Source: CAVSRC01 sp963785065 (GTDB lineage Bacteria > Pseudomonadota > Alphaproteobacteria > Rhizobiales > Kaistiaceae). Taken from it: 64,000 nt of DNA. How positions within the stretch are numbered: position 1 is the stretch's first letter; each line of letters starts with the position of its first letter. Positions 24,664 through 32,721 of this stretch are shown piece after piece. The notes below the pieces were generated by a model. It had not been told where the DNA came from. It saw nothing but the letters and a program-made list of their open reading frames with translations, and made no database searches. The stretch is from NCBI GenBank assembly GCA_963785065.1, contig CAWATX010000004.1, forward strand, positions 1,054,001 through 1,118,000, given 5' to 3'. A program made the translations under genes and the position numbers.

Positions 24664-25179
24664 ATGCCCAACCGCCTGTTCCAACTGGCCAGTGTCCTGT
24701 CGCGCGGCTTGATGGCGGTCAGCAGCATCCTCCTGGCGATCATGACGGCGACTGTGGCGACACTGGTCTTCACGCGCTACGTCCTCAACTACTCCTTTCC
24801 CTGGGCCGAGGAATTGACGCGCTATCTCCTGATCTGGTCGGTGATGTTCGCCACACCGGTCATTCAGTACCGCAACGACAACATCCGCGTGGACTTCATC
24901 ATCCAATACGCGCCTTTGCGGTTTCAGGGGATCGTCTACCTCATCCATCGCCTGCTCATCATCGGCTTCTCGGCCATCCTTGCCTATTACGGATGGCTTC
25001 AGGCGCTGAACATGGGCATTACCAAATCGCCGACCCTTGGAATCTCCATGACGATTCCGTTCTTCACGGTACCGGTCGGTGGTGTGCTCCTTGTGCTGTT
25101 CTCCCTGCTGAACCTTTACGACGACCTGCGCGAGATCGCAGGCAAACCGCGCCTTCAGACCGACCGGGTGGAATACTGA
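24664..25179 (+). CDS. dctQ: TRAP transporter small membrane subunit, DctQ type
   Basis: A 171-residue inner-membrane protein with four predicted transmembrane helices (about 15-38, 48-65, 88-108, 128-150). The DctQ marker FPWAEELTRYLLIWSVMFATP is present near residue 40. It acts with DctM as the sodium-driven transport unit. The stop lies three bases before the dctM ATG. Confidence 0.92.
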   Translation: MPNRLFQLASVLSRGLMAVSSILLAIMTATVATLVFTRYVLNYSFPWAEELTRYLLIWSVMFATPVIQYRNDNIRVDFIIQYAPLRFQGIVYLIHRLLIIGFSAILAYYGWLQALNMGITKSPTLGISMTIPFFTVPVGGVLLVLFSLLNLYDDLREIAGKPRLQTDRVEY

Positions 25180-25182
25180 GCA

Positions 25183-26475
25183 ATGTCGATCCAGGTGTTC
25201 GTCATCCTCTTCTTCGTGCTCCTTCTTTCGGGCATGCCCGTCGGCTTCGTCATGGCCATCTCGTCGACGCTCTATTTTCTCTTCTCGGGCAACAGCCTCT
25301 ACCTGCTGATGGTGCCGGAGCGTGTGTTCAACGGCCTCAACGTCTTCATCCTGATGTCGATTCCGTTCTTCATGCTGGCCGGCGAGATCATGAACCGCGC
25401 CGGGATGTCGGACCGGCTGGTCGAATTTTCCAACCTGATCGTCGGGCGCATTCGCGGCGGGCTGGCGCAGGTCAATGTGCTCGCCAGCCTGCTGTTTGCC
25501 GGCATCACCGGCGTTGCGCTCGGCGACGTCGCCGCGCTCGGGAAGATCTTCATTCCCCAGATGGAGCGCCAGGGCTACACCCGCGCCTTCGCCGGCGCCG
25601 TCACGGCTTCCGCCTCGCTGATCGGACCGGTCATTCCGCCCTCAACGATCATCGTCTTTTACGGCGCCGTGATGAGTGTGTCGGTCGGTGCGATGTTCGC
25701 GGCGGCCATCGTTCCAGGCATCGTCATCGCCGTGATGGACATGATTGTCGTCGCCTGGCTGTCGAAAAGGCGCAATTATCCCAAGCAGGTCATCCACGTC
25801 ACGCCCAAGCTGTTCATGCGCAGCGGCGCCAACGCGCTGCTTGCGATCATCATGCCGATCATCATCGTCGGCGGCATTCTTGGCGGCGTCTTCACCCCGA
25901 CGGAAGCCGCCTCGGCCGCGGTGGTCTATGCGCTCTTCGTCGGCCTGTTCGTGTTCCGCACGCTCAAGGTCGGCCAACTCGGCGGCATCTTGCGCACCGC
26001 CGTCACCGACAGCGCGCGGCTGTTCTTCATCATCGCCGGCGGTACGATCATCAGTTGGATCTTCGCCATCGAAAACTTGCCTGGTCTCATCCAGCACCTG
26101 GTGATCGGCGTCACCGACAATCGGGTGGCGCTGATCCTCATTGTCAACATCTTCTTCCTGGTCATGGGCTTCTGGATGGACACCGGCGTGTCGATCTTGC
26201 TGTTTGCCCCGGTGCTGGCGCCGCTCGCGTATCACGCCGGCGTGCATCCAATTCAGTTCGGCATCATGATGATCATCAACGCCAATATCGGGCTGTGCAC
26301 GCCGCCGGTCGGCAACGTGCTGTTTGCGGTAGCCAACATTTCCAAGGTCAGTATCGGCGCGCTGTCGCGCGAGATGACGCCGTTCCTGATCCTCAATTTC
26401 GTGGTGATCCTGATGGTCGGCTTCTGGCCCGATCTGTCGCTGGCCGTGCCCCGCATGTTCGGCCTCATTCACTGA
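25183..26475 (+). CDS. dctM: TRAP transporter large membrane subunit, DctM type
   Basis: A 430-residue membrane protein with about twelve hydrophobic segments, the catalytic channel of the TRAP system. Family landmarks include GMPVGFVMAISSTLYF, the SIPFFMLAGEIMNRAG segment near residue 63, and the paired ASLIGPVIPPST and NIGLCTPPVGNVLFA loops, which are the helical-hairpin substrate/Na+ regions. Last gene of the operon; convergent to cysG with 45 bases between, where no clear terminator is seen. Confidence 0.93.
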   Translation: MSIQVFVILFFVLLLSGMPVGFVMAISSTLYFLFSGNSLYLLMVPERVFNGLNVFILMSIPFFMLAGEIMNRAGMSDRLVEFSNLIVGRIRGGLAQVNVLASLLFAGITGVALGDVAALGKIFIPQMERQGYTRAFAGAVTASASLIGPVIPPSTIIVFYGAVMSVSVGAMFAAAIVPGIVIAVMDMIVVAWLSKRRNYPKQVIHVTPKLFMRSGANALLAIIMPIIIVGGILGGVFTPTEAASAAVVYALFVGLFVFRTLKVGQLGGILRTAVTDSARLFFIIAGGTIISWIFAIENLPGLIQHLVIGVTDNRVALILIVNIFFLVMGFWMDTGVSILLFAPVLAPLAYHAGVHPIQFGIMMIINANIGLCTPPVGNVLFAVANISKVSIGALSREMTPFLILNFVVILMVGFWPDLSLAVPRMFGLIH

Positions 26476-26520
26476 AGCGGCGAGCGCACAGGGTCTCCCG
26501 GCCGGGCGGATCTGCGGTGA

Positions 26521-28005
26521 TCAGTGGGCCGCTTGAACGACGGCGCTGCCCGGGACCGGGGTGGACGCAAGCCTTGGACAGGCGAAGACCGCGCCAATGC
26601 CAATGATGGCAGGATTGCCTGGGTCGAGTTCAGCGACGAGCCTTTCTGTTTCATCAAGGCTGCCACGCATGATTTGCTCGTTGCGCGTACCGAGCGCGGC
26701 AGCCGCGACGACCGGCGTGTCGGCCGACAAGCCTTCGGCCATCAGCCGGTGCGCAAGCGTTCCGGCAGTGCGCCCGGCCATATAGAAGACCAGGGTCGTT
26801 GACGGATCGGCGAGGCCACGCCAGTCCGTCGTTGACGGATCGGCGAGGCCACGCCAGTCGACATCCGCCGGGAGTCCGCCATCTTTTCCGTGACCGGTGA
26901 CGAAGCGCACGGAATGGGCCGTGCGCCGGTCGGTCAGCGAGGCGCCAAGGCGGGTAGCGAGCGCCAGCCCTGCCGTGATGCCGGGCACGACCTCGACGGC
27001 GATCCCGGCTTCGCGGAGCGCGTCGATTTCTTCGGCCGCACGGCCGAAGATCATTGGATCGCCGGACTTCAGGCGGACGACCCGCTTGCCGGCGCGGGCA
27101 AGAGCAATCATCTGCGCGATGATCTCATTCTGGCGGCAGGAATGGCGGCCTGCCCGCTTGCCCACGTCGATCCGGTCCGCCTCGCGCCGCGCGAGCTCGA
27201 GAACTTCTGGACCAACGAGCGCGTCATAGAGAATGACGTCGGCAAGCTGCAGGGCGCGCACGGCGCCGAAGGTGAGGAACTCCGCGCCGCCCGGCCCCGC
27301 GCCGACCAACGTCACGCAGGCATCGCCGCCGTCGCCGGCAAGGAGAAGGTCGTCGAGATACGGGGCGCCGGCGCCCGGGGCACGCGGCGCGAAGACGCGA
27401 TCGGCAAAGCGCGCCCAGATCATGCGTCGGCGCAGGGGATTGGCAATCGCCTCAGCCAACCGCGCGCGGAACGCTTTCGCCGCAGCCGCCCAGCGGCCGA
27501 TATCAGCAGGCAGGATCGCCTCTATACGCCGGCGGATCGCCTGGCCGAGGACGGGCGCGGCTCCGCCCGTGGAAATGCCGATGGTGACCGGCGAGCGGTT
27601 GACGACCGTGCCGAACTGGACGTCGCACAGATCCGGACGGTCGATGATGTTGCAGGGGACGCCGGCGGCACGGGCGGCGGCATGGAAGGCTTCCGCGATC
27701 GCCGGATCGTGGGCGTCCGCGACAGCGAGTGCCGCGCCCGCCAGGTCGCCGACCTGCCAGGCGCGACGGACGAGGTGCACGGTTTCGTGCTGGCGGGCAA
27801 GCGCGACCAGCGCTGCATCGGGCGCGGGCGCCAACACCGAAACCGCGGCGCCGGCCGCCGCCAGCAGTTCAGCCTTCCACGCGACGGCAGCGCTGTCCCC
27901 CGCCACCACCACACGCCGGCCAGAGAGGTTCAAGAAGACCGGCAGCACGGCCAGTGGCGCCATGCGCGCCGGCTGCACACGCGTCGGCAGAAGGGGCGCG
28001 CCCAT
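26521..28005 (-). CDS. cysG: Siroheme synthase CysG (with internal duplication)
   Basis: A 494-residue bifunctional enzyme making siroheme for the nitrite reductase in the same operon. The N-terminal part (about 10-220) is the precorrin-2 dehydrogenase/ferrochelatase (NRSPVTIGISTGGAAPVLG). The C-terminal part (about 225-480) is uroporphyrinogen III methyltransferase (VGAGPGGAEFLT, DALVGPEVL, KRAGRHSCRQNEI, RLKSGDPMIFGRAAEE, VPGITAG). The ATG overlaps the preceding stop as TGATG. Oddities: the NAD site reads VVVAGDSAAVA, without the usual GGG, and residues about 383-404 hold an 11-residue segment (DWRGLADPSTT) twice in a row before LVFYMAGRTAG. The reading frame stays open. Confidence 0.9.
   Translation of the reverse strand: MGAPLLPTRVQPARMAPLAVLPVFLNLSGRRVVVAGDSAAVAWKAELLAAAGAAVSVLAPAPDAALVALARQHETVHLVRRAWQVGDLAGAALAVADAHDPAIAEAFHAAARAAGVPCNIIDRPDLCDVQFGTVVNRSPVTIGISTGGAAPVLGQAIRRRIEAILPADIGRWAAAAKAFRARLAEAIANPLRRRMIWARFADRVFAPRAPGAGAPYLDDLLLAGDGGDACVTLVGAGPGGAEFLTFGAVRALQLADVILYDALVGPEVLELARREADRIDVGKRAGRHSCRQNEIIAQMIALARAGKRVVRLKSGDPMIFGRAAEEIDALREAGIAVEVVPGITAGLALATRLGASLTDRRTAHSVRFVTGHGKDGGLPADVDWRGLADPSTTDWRGLADPSTTLVFYMAGRTAGTLAHRLMAEGLSADTPVVAAAALGTRNEQIMRGSLDETERLVAELDPGNPAIIGIGAVFACPRLASTPVPGSAVVQAAH
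26795..26859. repeat. 33-bp in-frame tandem duplication inside cysG
   Basis: A 32-base block at 26795-26826 recurs without mismatch at 26828-26859, a period of 33 bases. It adds 11 residues to the methyltransferase domain without shifting the frame. The perfect identity suggests a recent slippage event or an assembly artefact. Confidence 0.9.
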
Positions 28006-29789
28006 CAGTAAACGTCCCGGCAATAGCGCCGGTCGGCGGCGAGCTGCTGCAGCTCCAGCCGCGCCTTGGCGGTCGACATGCGGCCGTGCTCGGAGACGAT
28101 CTTCACCAGCGCACCGTCGACATCGCGGGCCATGCGCGAACCGTCGCCGCAGACATAGATGTGGGCGCCATCCGCAATCCACTTCCACATCTCGGCGCCG
28201 GCCTCCAGCATCAGATGCTGCACATAGACCTTGTCGAGCTGGTCGCGCGAAAAGGCGGTGTCGATGCGGGTGAGCAGGCCGCCATTGGAGTAGGCGCGCA
28301 GCTCCTCGCGATAGAGATAGTCGCAGGCTGCACGACGATCGCCGAAGAAGAGCCAGTTCCTGCCCGTGGCGCCGGTCTCGCGCCGTTCCTGCAAAAACGC
28401 ACGGAACGGCGCGATGCCAGTGCCGGGACCGATCATGATGACCGGCCGGTCCGCCTCGGCAGGCAAGCGAAAACGGGTGTTGGGATGGAGATAGACGGGC
28501 ACCTCGGCGCCCGATGCCATGCGGTCGGCGATCTCGGTCGAGGCGACGCCGCCGCGTGCCCTGCCCCAGGCCTCGTAGCGCACGACGCCGACAGTGAGAT
28601 GGACCTCGTCGGGATGGGCGCGCTGGCTGGAGGCAATCGAATAGAGGCGCGGGGCCAGCCTGGGCAGCATGGCGATGAGGTCGTCGGCACTCCTGACGAC
28701 GCCCGGAAATCCGGTCAGCAGATCGATGAATTCGCGGCCCCACAGCCAGGCCTCCCGCTGCTCGGCATTGTCCGGCTCGACCAGACGCGCCAGTTCGGCG
28801 CTGTCTGCCTTGGCCTGGAACTTGATAAGCGTCACCTGGCTGAGCTTGCCGACGGAAAGCCGCAGCGTGAGCGCGGTGCGCAGGTCCATGGCTGCGCCGC
28901 CGACGGTGACCGACGCCTCGCCGGACAAGCCGCTTGCTTCCAGCACGGCGTCGACACAGGCCGGATCGTTGGCCGGCACGACGCCGAGCGCATCGCCCGG
29001 TTCATAGGCGATGTCCGAGCCAGCGAGCGACAGCACGACGTGGCGCGTCTCCTTGTCGGAGCCCGGTTTGTTGAGCAGCGGCGCATCGAGCAGACGCGCG
29101 GCGAACGGCCGGTTGCGCGTCCACTTCGCGTTGGTGTCTTCGGTCTCGTCGTCTTCGTTCCCTCCACTGGCCGGGACGGCCGGGACTGAATCGCCGCCGT
29201 CGGCTTCGGCCAGCTTGCCGAGCATCATCGCGCGGAAGGCAGCGAAAGGCTCATCGACCTCGACGTCGCAATCGATGCGATCGAACATGCGCTCGCCGCC
29301 GAGTTCGGCGATCCGCTCATCGAGCCAGCGGCCGTAGCCGCAGAAGCGGGCGTAGTTGCTGTCGCCGAGGGCCAGCACGGCGAAGCGCACGCCGGCCAGG
29401 GGCGTCGCCTCGGCTGCTTTCAGCATGTCGGTGAAACGCATGGCGGGATCGGGCGGATCGCCTTCCCCGTGGGTGCTGGCGACGACGGCGATGTCGCCGA
29501 GGCCGGCAAGCGTGTCGAGGTCGAGCGTCTCGACGTCGATTGCCCTGGCCGGGCGGCCCTTGGCCTTGGCTGCCTTGGCGAGCTTCTTGGCGAGGCTTTC
29601 CGCCGTGCCGGTTTGCGAGGCATAGATGACGGTCAACGGCGGCGGGTGTGGCGCCGCCACCGGAGCCACGGCCGCGGTGCCAGGGGTGGCGAAGCCTGCA
29701 AGAAAACCCTCAAGCCAGGCGCGCTGCACCGGGTTGAACGGCACATCGCCGGGCAGCGCGACGCGCTTCATGCGGGGGTCTACGACCAT
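28005..29789 (-). CDS. CysJ-like diflavin reductase (sulfite reductase flavoprotein subunit type)
   Basis: A 594-residue diflavin reductase: flavodoxin domain (about 53-190; VIYASQTGTAESLAKKLAKAAK), linker/FAD domain (about 230-440; YEPGDALGVVPAND, PRLYSIASSQ) and NADPH domain (GPGTGIAPFRAFLQERR, then YVCGDGSRMARDVD). It would pass electrons from NADPH through FAD and FMN to the siroheme enzyme encoded just upstream. The ATG overlaps the preceding stop (TGATG). Pairing this reductase with a nitrite reductase instead of a sulfite reductase is the notable point; some homologues are annotated simply as sulfite reductase alpha subunit. Confidence 0.88.
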   Translation of the reverse strand: MVVDPRMKRVALPGDVPFNPVQRAWLEGFLAGFATPGTAAVAPVAAPHPPPLTVIYASQTGTAESLAKKLAKAAKAKGRPARAIDVETLDLDTLAGLGDIAVVASTHGEGDPPDPAMRFTDMLKAAEATPLAGVRFAVLALGDSNYARFCGYGRWLDERIAELGGERMFDRIDCDVEVDEPFAAFRAMMLGKLAEADGGDSVPAVPASGGNEDDETEDTNAKWTRNRPFAARLLDAPLLNKPGSDKETRHVVLSLAGSDIAYEPGDALGVVPANDPACVDAVLEASGLSGEASVTVGGAAMDLRTALTLRLSVGKLSQVTLIKFQAKADSAELARLVEPDNAEQREAWLWGREFIDLLTGFPGVVRSADDLIAMLPRLAPRLYSIASSQRAHPDEVHLTVGVVRYEAWGRARGGVASTEIADRMASGAEVPVYLHPNTRFRLPAEADRPVIMIGPGTGIAPFRAFLQERRETGATGRNWLFFGDRRAACDYLYREELRAYSNGGLLTRIDTAFSRDQLDKVYVQHLMLEAGAEMWKWIADGAHIYVCGDGSRMARDVDGALVKIVSEHGRMSTAKARLELQQLAADRRYCRDVY

Positions 29790-31579
29790 CAGGCATCCAC
29801 CATGGTCATGGCGGTCAGCTCGTCGATCTCGTGGCGGCGCGTGAAGTCGAGGAAGCCTTCCCCCTCGCAGCGCCGGTCGAGATAGGCGGAAAGCAGGCGG
29901 GTGAGCAGCGGCGACAGCTCGTCGAAGGGCACCGCCTTGGCGAATTCGCGTGCCAGCTCCCGCTCGTGGTCGGAGCCGCCGCCGACATAGACGTGATAGC
30001 CCTCGACCGGACCGGCGGGCGTGTCGACCATGGTGCCGAGCAGACCGATGTCGCCGATATAGTGCTGGGCGCAGGAGTTGGGGCAGCCGGTCAGGTGGAT
30101 GTTGATCGGCCGGTCGAGCGCCAGATGTTCGTCGAGATAGGCGCCGATCGCCAGCGCCTGCCCCTTGGTGTTGGTCGACGAAAAACGGCAGCCGGTATTG
30201 CCGGTGCAGGCGACGATGCCGCCGGAGGCCGACGAGGCGCTGGTGGCGTAGCCAATGGCGGCAAGGCGCTCTTCGACTTCGGCCAGCTTGTCTTCGCGGA
30301 TGCCGGAAAGGATCAGGTTCTGCCAGACCGTCAGGCGGCATTCGCCGTCGCCGCACTCATCCATGATGGCGCCGACCGCATCCATCTGCTCCGCGGTCAT
30401 GCGGCCGACGGGCACGCGAACGCCGACGTAGAAGAGGCCTGGCTGGCTCTGCCGGTGAATGCCGAGATAGCCGTGACGGGTAACCGGCTTCGGCGGCTCG
30501 CACGCCTCGGCCGGCAGATGGCGCAGCGGAAAGGCGAGCTTCGCTTCGGTTTTTGCCAGGAAGGCGTCGATACCGATGCGCTCAATGGCGTAGCAGAGGC
30601 GCGCCCTCTTGCGGTCGGTGCGGTCGCCGGTCTCGTTGAAGACGCGCACCATGGCGGCGGCCACGGCAACGCATTCCTCCGGCTTGAGCAGCAGGCCGCT
30701 GTCGAAGGCAAAGCGCTTGTGGCCGGTGATGCCTGCGAGAAGCACACGAAAATAGATGCCGGGCTCGACGCCGGCATTTTCGCCCACGCTGGTGGCAATG
30801 AGGCCGATATCGTTGGTGTCGGAGACGGTGCTGACCGCGCCGCCGGTATCGAAGGCGATGTTGAACTTGCGCGGCAGGCCGTAAAGGTCGCGGCAGTTGC
30901 CGATGTAGTATTGCAGCGCCTTGACCAGCGGGCGCACGTCGATGAGTTCCTCCGGGTCGATGCCCGAAGTCGGCGTCGCGGTGATGTTGCGGATGTTGTC
31001 GGCGCCGGCGCCGCGCGAGGTCAACCCCAGGTCGGCGATGGCCATCATGACCTTGGCGATTTTGCGCGGCGGAAATTCGCGAAGCTGCAGGTTGGCGCGC
31101 GTGGTGATGTCGCCGTAGCCGCCGCCGTGATCGCGGGCGATGACCGCAAGGCCGCGAAACTGGCGACTGGAGAGCACGCCGCCGGGGACGCGCGCCCGCA
31201 GCATGAACGAGTCCTGGTTGGGGGCCACGTAGAACAGGCCGTGATATTTGAAGCGGAAGACGTCGCCGCCTTCCGGCGGCTTGTCGGCGGCGGCATGGGC
31301 GAGGATCTTGTCCCAGAGGTCGAGCGGGTTTTCTTCGAGCTTCAGCCGCTCTTCCTTGCTGAGATCGTCGATCGGCACGCCGAAAGCCGTCTCTTCCTCC
31401 GGCGGGGCGGCAAGATTTGCCGCCCCGTCGGATGCCGTGTTGGTGATGCGGCCGTCGGCCAAATGGCCGGCGAAAGGTACGATCTGGCGCGCTGCCACGC
31501 CGCTCAGATAACCGGCGATGTATTCCTTCTGTTCGTCGGTGAACGGTGCGTCCTGAGGCAATGTCGCCGTCTGGCTCAT
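29789..31579 (-). CDS. nirA: Ferredoxin-type nitrite (or sulfite) reductase, siroheme/4Fe-4S
   Basis: A 596-residue siroheme protein that reduces nitrite to ammonia with six electrons. The cluster/siroheme cysteines are Cys458 and Cys464 (CTGNTGC) and Cys499 and Cys503 (TGCPNSC). TTRANLQLREF and NIRNITATPTSGID are characteristic of assimilatory NirA-type enzymes. GGGAG eight bases upstream supports the ATG. The operon with a FNT nitrite channel and the NasT/NasS regulators upstream makes nitrite the likely substrate; sulfite remains possible because a CysJ-like partner is present. Confidence 0.87.
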   Translation of the reverse strand: MSQTATLPQDAPFTDEQKEYIAGYLSGVAARQIVPFAGHLADGRITNTASDGAANLAAPPEEETAFGVPIDDLSKEERLKLEENPLDLWDKILAHAAADKPPEGGDVFRFKYHGLFYVAPNQDSFMLRARVPGGVLSSRQFRGLAVIARDHGGGYGDITTRANLQLREFPPRKIAKVMMAIADLGLTSRGAGADNIRNITATPTSGIDPEELIDVRPLVKALQYYIGNCRDLYGLPRKFNIAFDTGGAVSTVSDTNDIGLIATSVGENAGVEPGIYFRVLLAGITGHKRFAFDSGLLLKPEECVAVAAAMVRVFNETGDRTDRKRARLCYAIERIGIDAFLAKTEAKLAFPLRHLPAEACEPPKPVTRHGYLGIHRQSQPGLFYVGVRVPVGRMTAEQMDAVGAIMDECGDGECRLTVWQNLILSGIREDKLAEVEERLAAIGYATSASSASGGIVACTGNTGCRFSSTNTKGQALAIGAYLDEHLALDRPINIHLTGCPNSCAQHYIGDIGLLGTMVDTPAGPVEGYHVYVGGGSDHERELAREFAKAVPFDELSPLLTRLLSAYLDRRCEGEGFLDFTRRHEIDELTAMTMVDA

Positions 31580-31627
31580 GATGCGCGTCTCCCTTCCTGC
31601 CGGTCATTCGGCCATGCAAGGACGGTG

Positions 31628-32458
31628 CTACTCGGCCGGCACCCGGCTGCCCTCCAGGCTGACGGCCGAGCGGGTGCGCTCCCGGTGAGTCAGGTAGAGC
31701 GGGATGCAGCAGAAGATGGCGCCGCCGACGATGTTGCCGAGGGTCACCGGAATCTGGTTCCAGATCCACCAGTCGGCGAGCGAAACGTGGGCGCCGAGCA
31801 TCATGCCGGTCGGGATGACGAACATGTTGACCACGGAGTGCTCGAAGCCCTGGGCGAAGAACACGGTGATCGGCAGCCAGGCGCAGATGATCTTGCCGAT
31901 GGTCGAGGTGGAGCTCATCGCCGCCACGACCGCCAGGCAAACCATCCAGTTGCACAGGATCGCCTTGACGAAGACGCTGACCATGCCGGCCGGGCCCATC
32001 GCGGCGTTGGCGATGGTCTTGGCCTCGGCGGCGGCGACAAGCTTATGGGCGACGGCCCCACCATCGCCATGCCCGAAGTTGGTGAGCGCGATAGCAAGCA
32101 GCGCACCATAGACCACGCTGCCAATCAGGTTGCCGAGGAAGACCCAGCTCCAGTTGGTGATGATGGAGCCGGCGCTCGCCCGCCGCTCGACGCCGAGCAA
32201 GGCGAGAAGGCCGAAGCTGCCGGTCACCAGTTCGAGCGCGAGCAGGACGATCATCACCAGGCCCACCGGGAAGATGATGGCGCCGACCAGCGGCTGGCCG
32301 GTGGAAATGGCGCCGTTGAAGGCGAAGCTCGTGGCAAAGCCGAGCAGCGCGCCCGACAGCATGCCGCGAACGAGAAGGTCCACGGGCGCCAACGCGAGCT
32401 TGCGCTCGGCGGTTTCAATCATCGCCTTGGCGACATCGACGGGTTTCACATAGTCCAT
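31628..32458 (-). CDS. nirC: Formate/nitrite transporter-family channel (NirC-like)
   Basis: A 276-residue FNT-family membrane protein with about six helices. Family marks are GLLALLGVERRASAGSIITNWSWVFLGNLIGSVVYG and, later, KAILCNWMVCLAV and FAQGFEHSVVNMF, which contain the central constriction and the conserved pore histidine. It would import nitrite for NirA encoded 48 bases downstream. The ATG at 32458 follows a GGGGA. It is the first gene after the regulated leader RNA. Confidence 0.9.
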   Translation of the reverse strand: MDYVKPVDVAKAMIETAERKLALAPVDLLVRGMLSGALLGFATSFAFNGAISTGQPLVGAIIFPVGLVMIVLLALELVTGSFGLLALLGVERRASAGSIITNWSWVFLGNLIGSVVYGALLAIALTNFGHGDGGAVAHKLVAAAEAKTIANAAMGPAGMVSVFVKAILCNWMVCLAVVAAMSSTSTIGKIICAWLPITVFFAQGFEHSVVNMFVIPTGMMLGAHVSLADWWIWNQIPVTLGNIVGGAIFCCIPLYLTHRERTRSAVSLEGSRVPAE

Positions 32459-32497
32459 GATCGCTGGTCCCCTACCGTTGAAGCGCGCTTGCACGCG

Positions 32498-32550
32498 AAA
32501 AAGCCGCCGAAATCGCCCCACAGCATCTCGGCTGCGGATTGATCGGCGGC
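32498..32550 (-). terminator. Intrinsic terminator in the nirC leader
   Basis: In the transcript, GCCGCCGA (32550-32543) can pair with TCGGCGGC (32510-32503), followed directly by TTTTT (32502-32498). A nested pairing GCCGA (32532-32528) with TCGGC gives an alternative shorter stem. It ends about 40 bases before the nirC start codon, so it would block the whole nitrite operon unless overridden by the upstream ANTAR hairpins. Confidence 0.7.
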
Positions 32551-32561
32551 GTTGCCAGAAG

Positions 32562-32616
32562 GCGCCCGTCCTTGGGCGCTTATGTTCAGAAGATGTCGTC
32601 GGGCCGGCGTTGGCCC
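32562..32616 (-). ncRNA. ANTAR-target RNA: two hairpins with A1/G4 hexaloops
   Basis: Read on the minus strand, P1 is GGGCC-AACGCC-GGCCC (32616-32601) and P2 is GCGCCC-AAGGAC-GGGCGC (32579-32562). Both loops have six bases with A at position 1 and G at position 4, the published hallmark of RNA bound by ANTAR antiterminators. The order P1-P2-terminator-start codon is the known architecture. The nasT gene upstream encodes the matching ANTAR protein. Confidence 0.8.
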
Positions 32617-32721
32617 ACCGGCTGAGATGCGAGCGCCGGAAGATGGTCCATGGTGTTTGGTGGGTGCTTTTTGTGCAAGGTCATAATCTAGGCAATACTG
32701 CTGAACTTTCCGGCAATCCTG

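Noticed and set aside
26521..28005. cysG as a pseudogene because of the internal duplication
   Set aside because: The duplication is exactly 33 bases and the frame and all main motifs remain intact.
29831..32542. 903-residue open frame on the plus strand opposite nirA and nirC
   Set aside because: It is the antisense shadow of well-supported genes, a common effect of high GC; the protein has no domain pattern.
32660..32677. TGCAC-like sequence upstream of the nirC leader as an NtrC site
   Set aside because: Only one half-site is present and the second half is not inverted, so the palindrome is missing.
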